A DNA stretch of 64,000 nucleotides from Arthrobacter sp. 31Y (lineage in GTDB: Bacteria; Actinomycetota; Actinomycetes; Actinomycetales; Micrococcaceae), in contig NZ_JAFW01000001.1 in NCBI RefSeq assembly GCF_000526335.1, forward strand, positions 1,240,001-1,304,000, read 5' to 3'. The notes below the pieces were generated by a model, which saw only the letters and a program-made list of their open reading frames with translations, made no database searches and was not told the origin of the DNA. The translations under genes were made by a program, and so were the position numbers. Positions 53,227 through 62,222 of this stretch are shown here, in pieces. Numbering within the stretch: the stretch's first letter is position 1; each line of letters starts with the position of its first letter.

Positions 53227-53739
53227 GTGGAAGATACTGCAAGTCTTTGGCGCACTGACCCTACGACGTTCCGCGACGTGGTGATCAACCGCCAAGCCTT
53301 GGAAGCTGCGCTGGGAGGCGATTGTCCCCCTGTGGAACGGATCAGGTACCTGGCATTACTGGGCCGGGACGCTGAAGCTCTGGACCAGGGCTTCAAGATG
53401 CTTCCGAACTCGCCTGAACGTCGGGAACTGCTGCTGGTACTAGCCCAAATCCATCAACGTAAGTACCGCTGGCATGACGCCGCAGTACTCCACGAAAAAG
53501 CCTTACGAACAGTCCGGTCACCCGAAGAGGAAGCCTACGTTCGTCACCACATTGGACGGCGACTTTTCGACGAAGCCCGCTTCCGAGCCGCCGCCGATGA
53601 GTTTCAATGGGCAGCAGACCTCTACCGCGTGGCCGAGCAGCCCGAACTCGCCGAAGAAAACCGCCAAGCCATGCGCCACGCCCTGCAGGTTCACAGTGCC
53701 GATCAAGGCGCGGGACGCCCGGCGTACGAGCTCTCCTGA
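53227..53739 (+). CDS. TPR-like protein
   Basis: A 170-residue all-helical protein with tetratricopeptide-like spacing: a pair of helices around RYLALLGRDAEALDQGFKML, another around ERRELLLVLAQIHQRKYRW, and a third around RRLFDEARFRAAADEFQWA. It likely mediates protein contacts. GTG 53227 has GGGGGG about nine bases upstream. No partner is evident. Confidence 0.65.
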   Translation: MEDTASLWRTDPTTFRDVVINRQALEAALGGDCPPVERIRYLALLGRDAEALDQGFKMLPNSPERRELLLVLAQIHQRKYRWHDAAVLHEKALRTVRSPEEEAYVRHHIGRRLFDEARFRAAADEFQWAADLYRVAEQPELAEENRQAMRHALQVHSADQGAGRPAYELS

Positions 53740-53822
53740 CGCGGGAATAGGAAGCAGAGGCCCGCGGTTACAAAGTGCGCAAAGAGCAACACGCCGCACT
53801 TTTACAAGGGGGTTTCACCACC

Positions 53823-54122
53823 ATGGCCACCGATTACGACACTCCCCGGGTCCTGACAGAGGAAGAACAGGCGCTGCCTCTGGCCGAGCTATCACCGGCT
53901 AGGGCAACTGCACTCACGGACATCATCGACCTTGACGAAGCAGCGCTTGCGGATGCCTTCGAGCTTCCCGGCGCTGATCTCTCCGGCGAAGAACTCCAAA
54001 TTGAGATCATCCCCATCCAGAACGACGAGTTCACATGCATGTCCTGCTTCCTGGTACACCACCGCAGCCAACTCGCCCGGGAAACCAACGGACAGAAGTA
54101 CTGCACCGAGTGTGAGAGCTAG
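53823..54122 (+). CDS. DUF4193 family protein
   Basis: A 99-residue protein matching the actinobacterial DUF4193 family: an N-terminal MATDYDTPR, acidic middle, and a Cys-rich end FTCMSCFLVHHRSQLA with YCTECES, four Cys that could bind zinc. Function is unknown. ATG 53823 has AAGGGGG about ten bases ahead; the frame from 53775 adds sequence unlike the family. Confidence 0.9.
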   Translation: MATDYDTPRVLTEEEQALPLAELSPARATALTDIIDLDEAALADAFELPGADLSGEELQIEIIPIQNDEFTCMSCFLVHHRSQLARETNGQKYCTECES

Positions 54123-54271
54123 GAGCACCACACGCCGGAACGTTGTTGGCGAGTTACCGCCGTCGTGCCCTTCCTGCGAGCCGGTCCGCCGGCCGGTAGT
54201 CCCGTCACCTCCCCAGGCCTGATGTAACCTAGTAAGGAAGCTGACTATCTGTGAAAGCCTGGGGAGCCTGA

Positions 54272-54688
54272 ATGCCTGATATGGACCGATGGCCAACAAG
54301 CCGGCTGCTGTCCACGGCGGCGCGGCTTGTGGAACTGGCATGGAATGACAAACTGCGCCCGCTGGGGTTGACCTACCCGGCGGTGCTAACCCTTGACGCC
54401 GTGGCTACGGGAGGACCCATCACGCCCGGCGAACTCGCCCGTAGCGTCCGCGTTCAAGCCCAAACCATGGGGCCGCTGCTCACCAGGCTGGAAGCTCGCG
54501 GGTACATCCTCCGTCAACCCAATCGTTTCGACCGCCGCAGCCAGCTGATATCCATAACTGACTCGGGCCTGACCCTACTGGAGCAATCGCACCGCCAGGA
54601 GAACAGCGTACTGTCGGTTGTCGATCTGGACTCCGAAGGGCTCCGCGAAGACCTGCTGGCAATCGTGCGCCACGCAAATTTCAACTAA
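54272..54688 (+). CDS. MarR-family transcriptional regulator
   Basis: A 138-residue winged-helix regulator. Recognisable parts are GLTYPAVLTLDAVATGGPITPGEL, the recognition helix VQAQTMGPLLTRLEARGYI and the wing NRFDRRSQLISITDSG. GGGGAG five bases ahead of ATG 54272 supports the start. The target is unknown. Confidence 0.87.
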   Translation: MPDMDRWPTSRLLSTAARLVELAWNDKLRPLGLTYPAVLTLDAVATGGPITPGELARSVRVQAQTMGPLLTRLEARGYILRQPNRFDRRSQLISITDSGLTLLEQSHRQENSVLSVVDLDSEGLREDLLAIVRHANFN

Positions 54689-54813
54689 AGGCTAGCCCAC
54701 CCTGCGTGGACGAAGTCCGTCAAGCAAGGCAGTATGGAGTTATCCGCTGATGAAGTCCGGCGTTCCAGGGGGAATTATCTCCCCAAACAAACCGGGCTAC
54801 CCACACCTAGCGT

Positions 54814-54840
54814 GATGCCCGGACGAGCAAAAAGGGCATC
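54814..54840 (+). promoter_or_regulatory. Hairpin abutting the start codon of a 59-residue ORF
   Basis: GATGCCC (54814-54820) pairs with GGGCATC (54834-54840), and the ATG begins at 54841. The candidate ribosome site AAAGGG lies partly in the stem, so folding could hide it. Confidence 0.4.
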
Positions 54841-55020
54841 ATGAGTGAACTTCAAATAGGCGACAGCCTGCCAGTGGACCTTCTGAGTTTCAGGGCAGCA
54901 GAATGTCTTGTTTCAACAACAACATCCGGCTCAGAAGACGTGTGCGTCCTGGATGCAGGCCACACCGGTAATCATTTGGCCGCGGGTGCAGACATGGTGG
55001 TTCGGGCCGCTTGGAGCTAG
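54841..55020 (+). CDS. Hypothetical 59-residue protein
   Basis: A short frame from ATG 54841 to TAG 55018-55020, with AAAGGG just ahead. The product begins MSELQIGDSLPVDLLSF, has two Cys and no membrane helix. No family was recognised. Support comes from the ribosome site and its position in an otherwise empty 390-base gap between MarR and SelO. Confidence 0.4.
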   Translation: MSELQIGDSLPVDLLSFRAAECLVSTTTSGSEDVCVLDAGHTGNHLAAGADMVVRAAWS

Positions 55021-55029
55021 ACCAATCAA

Positions 55030-55073
55030 CTGCAGGCTAGCGACCCAGCCTGGCTGAGTCGCTAGCCCTGCAG
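55030..55073. terminator. Near-perfect long hairpin between convergent genes
   Basis: CTGCAGGCTAGCGAC (55030-55044) pairs with GTCGCTAGCC and TGCAG (55058-55073), with an inner CAGCC/GGCTG stem. About 20 base pairs are formed with two small bulges. It sits three bases from the minus-strand SelO stop and ten from the plus-strand stop, so it probably terminates both. Confidence 0.6.
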
Positions 55074-55075
55074 CC

Positions 55076-56539
55076 TCAAGTCCCGCAGAAGGTCCGGTAC
55101 GGGCCGAAGCTCTCCGGTGCGGGCTCGGCGTACTTCTCCAAACCGGGACGTTCGTTGTACGGGTCAGAAACTGCGGCCAGCAGTTGCTCGGTTGGGCCAG
55201 TGTCTCCCTCAGTCGCGGCAGCAAGAGCCTCCTCCACCAAGTGGTTGCGCGGAATGTAGATGGGATTGACCCGGTCCATGGCATCGGCATCCGGGGCGAC
55301 TTCCCGCCACCGTTCCAACCATGAATCGAACGCGGCCAAATCCAGGATCTGACGGCGTGCAGGTTCAGCTTCCCCTCGCGCAGCTTTGCCAAGGCTCCGA
55401 AAGAACGAGGTGTAGTCCGCGCGCGCCTCCTGCACCAATTGAAGGAGGTCATCCACCAAAGGTGAGGCGACGGCGTCGTCGATTTCCTCAGGCAAACCCA
55501 GCTTGGCCTTCATGCCGTTGAACCATGTGGCGCTGTACTCCTTGCGGAATCCGTTGAGGGCCTCAACGGCAAGTGACACCGCCTGCTCCTCATCCTCGTG
55601 GATCAAGACCGCGATTGATTCGGCGAAACGGGCGAGGTTCCACTCAGCTATCAACGGCTGGTTACGGTAGGCGTAGCGTCCCATTTCGTCGATGGAGCTG
55701 TACACCGCACCGGGGTCAAAGCCCTCCATGAAGGCGCAGGGACCGTAATCGATGGTCTCGCCGGACACTGTCATGTTGTCCGTGTTCATGACGCCGTGGA
55801 CGAACCCCACCAGCATCCACTGCGCCAGAAGTTTCGCCTGGACGGAAATGACGCCCTTCAGCAGTGCAAGGTAACGGTTGCTTTCACCGGCCGACGACGG
55901 GTGGTGGCGTTCGATCGCATGGTCAGCCAGGCGACGGAGCAGATCCAGGTCATTGCTGGCCCTGGCATATTGGAAACTACCCACCCTGAGGTGGCTGCTG
56001 GCCACCCGCGTCAGAACAGCCCCCGGCAGGAGAGTTTCCCGCTGGACCTGGCGTCCTGTGGCCACAACCCCAAGGGAGCGGGTGGTGGGGATGTTCAGTG
56101 CGTACATCGACTCACTCACGATGTACTCGCGCAGCATGGGCCCCACCGCGGCCAGGCCATCACCGTTCCGGGCAAACGGCGTCCGCCCCGAGCCCTTCAG
56201 ATGGACATCAAGGAGCTTCCCGTCAGCGCCTGCAATCTCGCCCAACAAGAGGGCGCGCCCGTCCCCCAAACGCGGAGAATAAAAGCCGAACTGGTGACCC
56301 GCGTAGCCTTGGGCCACAGGTGTAGCCTCCTCCGGGACGGCATTTCCGATCAGCAGCCTCACGCCCTCCGGGCTCCTAAGAAAATCAGGATCAAAACCAA
56401 GCTCGACGGCGAGTGGCTGGTTGAGCACCAGAAGCTGCGGATCCGGGGCTTCCTCCGCCCGCCAAGGAATGGCCAGCTCCGGGAGTACCCGGGCGAAACG
56501 TCCCTCAAAGGCGACCGTGGAATGCGCGACTTCACTCAT
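55076..56539 (-). CDS. selO: SelO-family protein adenylyltransferase (YdiU)
   Basis: A 487-residue pseudokinase-fold AMPylator. Signature stretches include [69 protein letters not shown] and [15 protein letters not shown]. SelO transfers AMP to Ser, Thr or Tyr of target proteins, linked to redox stress. The C-terminus TFCGT keeps a Cys close to the position of the redox-active residue in eukaryotic selenoproteins. No other gene overlaps it; the start has only a weak ribosome site. Confidence 0.95.
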   Translation of the reverse strand: MSEVAHSTVAFEGRFARVLPELAIPWRAEEAPDPQLLVLNQPLAVELGFDPDFLRSPEGVRLLIGNAVPEEATPVAQGYAGHQFGFYSPRLGDGRALLLGEIAGADGKLLDVHLKGSGRTPFARNGDGLAAVGPMLREYIVSESMYALNIPTTRSLGVVATGRQVQRETLLPGAVLTRVASSHLRVGSFQYARASNDLDLLRRLADHAIERHHPSSAGESNRYLALLKGVISVQAKLLAQWMLVGFVHGVMNTDNMTVSGETIDYGPCAFMEGFDPGAVYSSIDEMGRYAYRNQPLIAEWNLARFAESIAVLIHEDEEQAVSLAVEALNGFRKEYSATWFNGMKAKLGLPEEIDDAVASPLVDDLLQLVQEARADYTSFFRSLGKAARGEAEPARRQILDLAAFDSWLERWREVAPDADAMDRVNPIYIPRNHLVEEALAAATEGDTGPTEQLLAAVSDPYNERPGLEKYAEPAPESFGPYRTFCGT

Positions 56540-56663
56540 CCCTCAAGGATATAGATGCTGTTCTCAGGGCGAAATGATGGTCCATCCCCGGCTAGCATGT
56601 GAACCACTGCCGTTTGGCGGGAGATCAATTGGGGGCGGTTTCCGCCAAAGAGTTAGGCAATAC

Positions 56664-57860
56664 GTGGGGTCATTTGCGCAAGCGCGCCGATTTACAGCAA
56701 CAGGCAGATTCAAAGCAACAAGGGGTTGGGCCGTTGGGCTCGCAGCTACATCTTTGCTCGCATTCTTGGGCGGCATGGCCTTCTTCTTCAGTAACACCTT
56801 CCACCTCCCATGGACAGGCCCTGCCCGCATCATACTGACGGGATTCGTCGGCCCGCTCTCGGCGAGCCTTTACGCCGTCGTGCTGTTGCGCCTGGCCGCG
56901 CGCGTCCCTGCCGGTCACGCCCTCTTCGTAGCAGTTACTGCGGTGCCAGCCTGGGCGCTGGCCGCGACCGCTGCAGCAAGTTGGTCCGTTCGCTTCGACG
57001 AAGCCGATATGAATCAGGGCTTCAGCTGGTTCGGATCCTCCATGTTGCTGTTCATGATTCCGGGCTGGATGGCCGGGACCGCATGCCTGGCTGTCCCGTT
57101 GTACTCCCTGCTGGCAAGCCGGCGTTCGCTTCCCCTCCGTGTCACGCAGGCCGTTCTCCTGGCCGTACCCATGGCCGTTATGCTCGGGGCACTCATGGTG
57201 ATGCCGCCTATGGCGGGAACGCTGGGAGCCAAATTGTTGCTGATCGTTGCCCTCCGGCAGGGAATGCCCGCCGCCCGGCCGAGCGTCGGGTCTTCGCGAG
57301 CGGTTCCCCGCCAAGTGGTTGCTCCGAACCGCCGAACTGTGGGCGGAGCGGCCCTGGCTTTGCTCGTAGTCGGGCTGGCATGCGCCGTCTTTGCCCTCAC
57401 GGGAAGCACATGGGCGCCCATGGTGACCGACTCAACCCACGCCATGAACCTCGGCTTGGCCTACGGCGCGTTCGCCAGCATCCCCTTGCTGCTTCTTGCC
57501 GGGCGGGCCCTAGCAGCGCGGCTCGGCCCCATCACGCGGTGGTCTGTCCTTCTTGGATGTACAGCAATGGCCGTTCAAGGCACAGCCCAGCTCCTCGGGG
57601 CCGGCCACACTTTGCAGTGGAATGGCATTCTGGTTGCAGCAACCCTCATGGGTTTCGCGATGGCACTGCCATTGGGTCGGTGGGTGGCTGGCGGCCGGTT
57701 TACGCGCATTGCTGTGGTCGCCCTGATGGGGCTTGCGGCTTCAGTCGTTGGGCTCCCCCTAGTAATGATGTCCACTTTCCTTGCCCCGATTGGGTCTGCC
57801 GTCCTGCTCGTCTTGGCTTGGAGGGCCGGCAACGCGGGGCAACCGCGACTCAGCTCCTGA
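56664..57860 (+). CDS. Polytopic membrane protein, unknown
   Basis: A hydrophobic protein of about 398 residues with ten or so membrane segments and no sharp motif. The open frame begins at 56421 inside the SelO gene, so the true start lies later; GTG 56664 (with AGG upstream) is my choice and ATG 56574 the alternative. It diverges from selO and converges on the PucR regulator. Composition and helix pattern suggest an uncharacterised actinobacterial transporter-like or sensor membrane protein. Confidence 0.6.
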   Translation: MGSFAQARRFTATGRFKATRGWAVGLAATSLLAFLGGMAFFFSNTFHLPWTGPARIILTGFVGPLSASLYAVVLLRLAARVPAGHALFVAVTAVPAWALAATAAASWSVRFDEADMNQGFSWFGSSMLLFMIPGWMAGTACLAVPLYSLLASRRSLPLRVTQAVLLAVPMAVMLGALMVMPPMAGTLGAKLLLIVALRQGMPAARPSVGSSRAVPRQVVAPNRRTVGGAALALLVVGLACAVFALTGSTWAPMVTDSTHAMNLGLAYGAFASIPLLLLAGRALAARLGPITRWSVLLGCTAMAVQGTAQLLGAGHTLQWNGILVAATLMGFAMALPLGRWVAGGRFTRIAVVALMGLAASVVGLPLVMMSTFLAPIGSAVLLVLAWRAGNAGQPRLSS

Positions 57861-57866
57861 GCCCTC

Positions 57867-59456
57867 TTACTCCGGCGTATCCGTCAGCACGCTCCGGCAA
57901 GCCAACTGCAAAGCAAGCCGTGCTTCCGGGTCTTCCAGGTTGATGGAGATCAACGACTGGATGCGCCTGATGCGGTCGCTGACAGTATTCCGGTGGACGT
58001 TGAGAATGGCAGCGGTTTCCGTCAATGACGATTCGCAGTCCAGGAAAGTGGTGAGGGTCTTCAACAGCTCCGGTCCGGCCTTCAGGAGTGGGGCAAGGAG
58101 CTCGCGGGCAGCCGGCCTGAAGGTGTCTGTTCGGGTCCAGATCAGCAGGAGCTGGGCCATATCCAGCCTGTCCACGTGGACAAAGTAGCCGGAGTTTTCC
58201 CTGGCGCCGGCGATCCGGGCGGCGTCGTTGGCTTCCTCGAGCGAGCTGACGATCCCTTCCGGTTGGGCCTGCAGGCGGCCCACTCCGAACTGGGTGGCAA
58301 TGGTGGCTCCAAGGTCCCGCTGAGCACGGCGAAGCGCACTGCTGATCCGGCTGACTTCCGCCGGCCCCGGCTTGGACGGGAAGCTGATCCATCCGGACCA
58401 ACCATCCGACTGCTCCACCGTTGAAGCCTGAATCTTCTCGCGCATCAAGGCACGGTCCAGGTCCGGCTTACGAGCCACCAGATCCACGGATTCCCGGGTG
58501 ATCACACGGAAAGCTATGTGGTATCCGTCCAAGGTCCAGCCCAGTTCAAGCGCTCGCGCCCTGAACGACGGCGTGACGTCACCGGCGTTATCGATCAACT
58601 GGCCCAGCGCGGCAATACGGTGCCGGGCGTCGCGTTCCCGCTCCAGCCGCTGCCGTGAGAGGAGCTCCGAAACTGCGATCGCCGCAACTTCCAGGGCGGC
58701 GAGGATGGCAGACCGTTCTTGATCCAGCGATGCGCCGGGGGCCACCCTGAGCCGCGGACCGTTCTCTTGCTCCCTGTGGACCAACACAAGAATCTCCGCC
58801 GAGGCATCCAATGAAGCAGTGGGCTCCGGCATAGGCTCCGGAGCCGGTGAGTCAGCGGAAATCAGCTTCCCTGAAGGATCCACCAGCGTCACTTCATGCC
58901 TGATCGCAACCCCCAGCCGCTGCAGCAGATGACTCAGCGAGCCGTACGGCGTCCGGCATTCGGCGGCCACGCGTGAGATCAGCAAGCCCTGAATATGGGC
59001 TGCTCCCGAGAGCAGTTCCTGCGCGGCAATACCAAATTGCCAAGTGTTGCGGACCGCCAACACCACCAAGCCCAAACGTTCGGCGAGCCTCTTCACATTG
59101 GCCGGCAACGCGCCGTCGTCGGCCGGTAGTTTTACCGCAAGGGTCACTACCCCGGCGGAGGACGCCAGCGCCAACAGCGCCTCAACATCCCAGGACACCC
59201 CGGACGGCAGCGGCTCAAGCGCCAGCAGGAGGCTGCCCGGAAAAGACAGCGGATCGCCATCGAGGTTGCGCCGCTCGCGGACCTGCCGATTGACCTCGGC
59301 CAGGGAACCAGTCAGGGCAATGAGCGACGATACCGTCCTGCCGCCCTGCTCCCCTGTTCCTTCAAGGACGCCGGCAGGGAGATGACCCGTGACGGACCAA
59401 AGCGGGACCGGGGGAATCATTCTGCCGCTCCCGTTCTTCTCGATGGTTACCTCCAT
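57867..59456 (-). CDS. PucR-family transcriptional regulator
   Basis: A 529-residue regulator. The N-terminus is an unusual ligand-type region with LLALEPLPSGVSWDVEALLAL, the middle has GGDEF-like PucR sequence (FRVITRESVDLV, QFGVGRLQAQPEG), and the C-terminus is a PucR helix-turn-helix: TFLDCESSLTETAAILNVHRN then TVSDRIRRIQSLISI. Such proteins often control purine, hydantoin or amino-acid catabolism from the adjacent operon, here the hydantoinase genes immediately upstream on the same strand. ATG 59456 is likely. Confidence 0.9.
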   Translation of the reverse strand: MEVTIEKNGSGRMIPPVPLWSVTGHLPAGVLEGTGEQGGRTVSSLIALTGSLAEVNRQVRERRNLDGDPLSFPGSLLLALEPLPSGVSWDVEALLALASSAGVVTLAVKLPADDGALPANVKRLAERLGLVVLAVRNTWQFGIAAQELLSGAAHIQGLLISRVAAECRTPYGSLSHLLQRLGVAIRHEVTLVDPSGKLISADSPAPEPMPEPTASLDASAEILVLVHREQENGPRLRVAPGASLDQERSAILAALEVAAIAVSELLSRQRLERERDARHRIAALGQLIDNAGDVTPSFRARALELGWTLDGYHIAFRVITRESVDLVARKPDLDRALMREKIQASTVEQSDGWSGWISFPSKPGPAEVSRISSALRRAQRDLGATIATQFGVGRLQAQPEGIVSSLEEANDAARIAGARENSGYFVHVDRLDMAQLLLIWTRTDTFRPAARELLAPLLKAGPELLKTLTTFLDCESSLTETAAILNVHRNTVSDRIRRIQSLISINLEDPEARLALQLACRSVLTDTPE

Positions 59457-59457
59457 G

Positions 59458-59503
59458 ATGCCACCGCCGCGTCGCCAACTTTCGTTGGCAACGCGGCGGC
59501 ATT
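59458..59503 (-). terminator. Hairpin between DUF917 and PucR genes
   Basis: CCGCCGCGTCGCCAAC and GTTGGCAACGCGGCGG form a stem with one mismatch and a TTTC loop, extended by ATGCC/GGCAT. It begins 19 bases after the DUF917 stop and touches the PucR start. There is no T run, so it may limit rather than stop read-through. Confidence 0.5.
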
Positions 59504-59521
59504 ACTGATGTTCGACGGCGG

Positions 59522-60664
59522 TCAGGCGCGGTATCGCTCGATGGACTCTGTCTGCTCTTCCGGCGTCCCGTCCCATCTGTGGGACGGGACCCCGTATCCG
59601 AAGTACCCCGGCCCGGCCAGTTGCAGGCCCTCCGTAGTGTGCCAGCGGGGGTCACTGGGCGCCGTCAGGATGCACAGGCGCTGCCCGTAGCGCAGGTTCT
59701 CCGTTGTTACCGGTTCGGCAGATTCTGCGTCCACCACAATGATGAGGTCCGGTGTAGTTGTCACCACGGTTCCGTCCTTGGTGGCGAGCAGGTGCTCGTT
59801 CTGGAAATGCAGCGAAAGAACGGAGCCGGCGTCCGGACCCATGCCTTCGATCATGGCCTGGCCTTTGGCGAAGCCGCCGGTGGTCTGGCGCTGCAAGTCA
59901 GCCACCTTGCCCAGATGAACGATGCGGCCATTGAGCGTTTCCGCCAACACATCGCAGGGGTTGAGGTTGTTGTGTTGGGCCATGGCAACGGCATCGCCAA
60001 TGGTGATGGCGAATGACATGGAACCGGCCACGAAACTCTCACGCGCTTGGGCGCCGGTCATGGCGTAGGTGCTGTTGAATGCGTTGCACCCCATCTCGAT
60101 GGAGACCTGCCGGGCGAAGCGCTCAGCCCAGAAAGAATCAATGGCCTCGATCACCAGGGTGTTGCCCTTCTCATCGGCCAAAGCCATGGGGGTGGCGTGA
60201 ATTCCGTACAGCGGCGCCATGCCCATCTGTATTTCCGGGAACGCCCGTCCAATCAGGTCGCCGTCGATCAAGGGAATTCCCAACTGCGCTGCCGCAACGA
60301 TTGGCAGCATCGAATTTGAGCCACCAATCTCCAAACACGCCGTGTGGGTCGCGGTCCGGTTCATGGATGCCGCGAGCTTCTCGATGGTGAGGTACAGGTT
60401 CTCCACGGTGTCGAGCTTCTCAACGGCCACTGTGGGGGCGCCGATCGCAGCAATGGGAACGATGAAGGCGTCGTCGGCCAAGTCCTCGAGGGACACAAGT
60501 TCCACTGGGCCGAATTCCTCGATTGCCTGCTTCGCCAGGAGTGCTCCAATGTAAGGATCGCCGCCTCCGCCCGTGCCTAGGATGGCTGCTCCGCGGGCCA
60601 AGGAGTCAATATCCTCCACCGTGATCTTCTTCAGTTTGCGGCCGTGTGCCACTTCCAAGGTCAT
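59522..60664 (-). CDS. DUF917 family protein
   Basis: A 380-residue protein of the DUF917 family, with GAAILGTGGGGDPYIGALLA near the start, ACLEIGGSNS, and LIDGDLIGRAFPEIQM. These proteins accompany HyuA-type hydantoinase/oxoprolinase subunits and are thought to be a partner subunit; the reaction here is unknown. ATG 60664 lies two bases after the hydantoinase stop, suggesting coexpression. Confidence 0.9.
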   Translation of the reverse strand: MTLEVAHGRKLKKITVEDIDSLARGAAILGTGGGGDPYIGALLAKQAIEEFGPVELVSLEDLADDAFIVPIAAIGAPTVAVEKLDTVENLYLTIEKLAASMNRTATHTACLEIGGSNSMLPIVAAAQLGIPLIDGDLIGRAFPEIQMGMAPLYGIHATPMALADEKGNTLVIEAIDSFWAERFARQVSIEMGCNAFNSTYAMTGAQARESFVAGSMSFAITIGDAVAMAQHNNLNPCDVLAETLNGRIVHLGKVADLQRQTTGGFAKGQAMIEGMGPDAGSVLSLHFQNEHLLATKDGTVVTTTPDLIIVVDAESAEPVTTENLRYGQRLCILTAPSDPRWHTTEGLQLAGPGYFGYGVPSHRWDGTPEEQTESIERYRA

Positions 60665-60665
60665 T

Positions 60666-62222
60666 TCACTTTCCTAACGTGAGGTTGCCGGCTGCCTTCA
60701 CCCGAACGCGCATGGCGTTCCCGGGGAGGTAAGGGATGGGGATGGCTTCCTGTTCAACGATCGTCACTGTGTCCGGATTTGCGCCGGCGGCCACGGCACG
60801 GTCCACGGCCTCCTGCCGCGCGGATTCCATGATGTGCTTTTGGTCGCCGTCCCCGATGGAGGACACTCGATCCACTTCCCCGCTGATCTGGGCAATGGCT
60901 GCACCATAGGCGTTGGCAACATCGAAGTTCGCAGGCCGGTGAATGGTCCCAAGTCCGTCCAGTTTGTCTGCCAGCAGGATGGATCCGCCGCCGACGGCGA
61001 CAACCGGCAAAGGCGCCGATGATGTCCGGATCCGGTCGGCAATGTCCGCGATGGTCCGGTCGATCTGTTCCAGGGCTGACCGGACCACAGCGTCACTGAT
61101 GTGACTCACCAAAGACGCGTCACCGACGTCGGCCCTTCCGCTGCGTACGGCGATGTCCGTTGCTGTCAGGACAGATCCGCCAAAGACGAGCGACTCGTCC
61201 GTGAGGCGATAGCCCACCGAGTCCGGACCCACGGTTGCTTGATCTGTCCGCACGCGGGACCCGCCGCCGAGGCCTGCTGAGAGGACGTCCGGCATCCGGA
61301 AGTTGGTGCGCAGGCCCGCGAGGCGGACGTGCGTGCTGGACTCCCGGGGGAAGCCGTTCACCAGGACGCCGACGTCGGTGGTGGTGCCGCCGATGTCCAC
61401 GATCAGGCAATCGGTGAAGCCGGAGAGCGCCGCCGCCCCGCGCATTGAATTGGTGGGACCTGAAGCGAACGTGGCCACCGGGTAGCGTCGCGTGTATTCG
61501 ATGTCCATCAAGGTGCCGTCGTTCTGGCTGACGTAGAGCGGAGCGGTGATGCCTTGCTCCAGGACGGCTTTTGCGAGGCCGTCGACAATCCTGTTCGCCA
61601 TCTCGGCGAGGGAAGCATTGACTATGGTGGCGTTCTCCCGTTCCAGCAGGCCCACCCTGCCGATTTCGTGCGACAGGGAGACGGGGAATTCCGGGCCGAG
61701 TTCTTCGCGGAGGATGGCCAGTGTGCGCTGCTCGAACTCGTCGTTGACGGGCGAGAAGACGCTGGACACTGCCACTGATCGGATGCCGTGTGCGGCAATG
61801 TCGGCTGCATGCCGCCTTATTTCGTCCGGGTCGAAGGGACTGATGGGGCGGCCATCGAACTCGTGCCCGCCGTGGGCCATGTAAGCGCGGCCCTTGACGG
61901 CGTTGGTGAGGGTGTCCGGCCAATCCGTGAAGGGCGGCAGTGAAGCGGTGGCCGGTAGTCCCAGGCGGATGGCAGCGGTTGGGCTGAGGTCCCGTGCCTC
62001 AATGAGGGCATTGATGAAATGCGTGGTCCCGATCATCACACCGCGGATATCGTCCGGGCTGAAGCCGTTCAGTTCCCTCAGCGCGGTGAGCACTTGGGTG
62101 ATGCCGCTGGTGACGTCCTTCGTGGTGGGTACCTTGGTGGAGGCGAGCACCTGCGCGCCGTCCAGCAGCACGGCGTCTGTGTTGGTGCCGCCGACGTCAA
62201 TGCCGATTCTCAGGCTACTCAT
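60666..62222 (-). CDS. Hydantoinase/oxoprolinase family protein (HyuA-like)
   Basis: A 518-residue ATP-binding protein of the acetate/sugar kinase-hsp70 superfamily, with RIGIDVGGTNTDAVLLDGAQV at the N-terminus and CLIVDIGGTTTDVGVLV in the second half; AVGGGSILLADKLDG follows. Members hydrolyse cyclic amides such as hydantoins or 5-oxoproline in an ATP-dependent way, usually with a second subunit. DUF917 directly downstream is the probable partner, and the permease upstream overlaps its start, indicating a hydantoin or related nucleobase uptake and opening pathway. Confidence 0.93.
   Translation of the reverse strand: MSSLRIGIDVGGTNTDAVLLDGAQVLASTKVPTTKDVTSGITQVLTALRELNGFSPDDIRGVMIGTTHFINALIEARDLSPTAAIRLGLPATASLPPFTDWPDTLTNAVKGRAYMAHGGHEFDGRPISPFDPDEIRRHAADIAAHGIRSVAVSSVFSPVNDEFEQRTLAILREELGPEFPVSLSHEIGRVGLLERENATIVNASLAEMANRIVDGLAKAVLEQGITAPLYVSQNDGTLMDIEYTRRYPVATFASGPTNSMRGAAALSGFTDCLIVDIGGTTTDVGVLVNGFPRESSTHVRLAGLRTNFRMPDVLSAGLGGGSRVRTDQATVGPDSVGYRLTDESLVFGGSVLTATDIAVRSGRADVGDASLVSHISDAVVRSALEQIDRTIADIADRIRTSSAPLPVVAVGGGSILLADKLDGLGTIHRPANFDVANAYGAAIAQISGEVDRVSSIGDGDQKHIMESARQEAVDRAVAAGANPDTVTIVEQEAIPIPYLPGNAMRVRVKAAGNLTLGK

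Noticed and set aside
56810..57943. 377-codon plus-strand frame overlapping the membrane protein
   Set aside because: The alternative frame at 56664-57860 gives a coherent membrane protein; this one is Arg/Pro/His-rich and runs into the convergent regulator.
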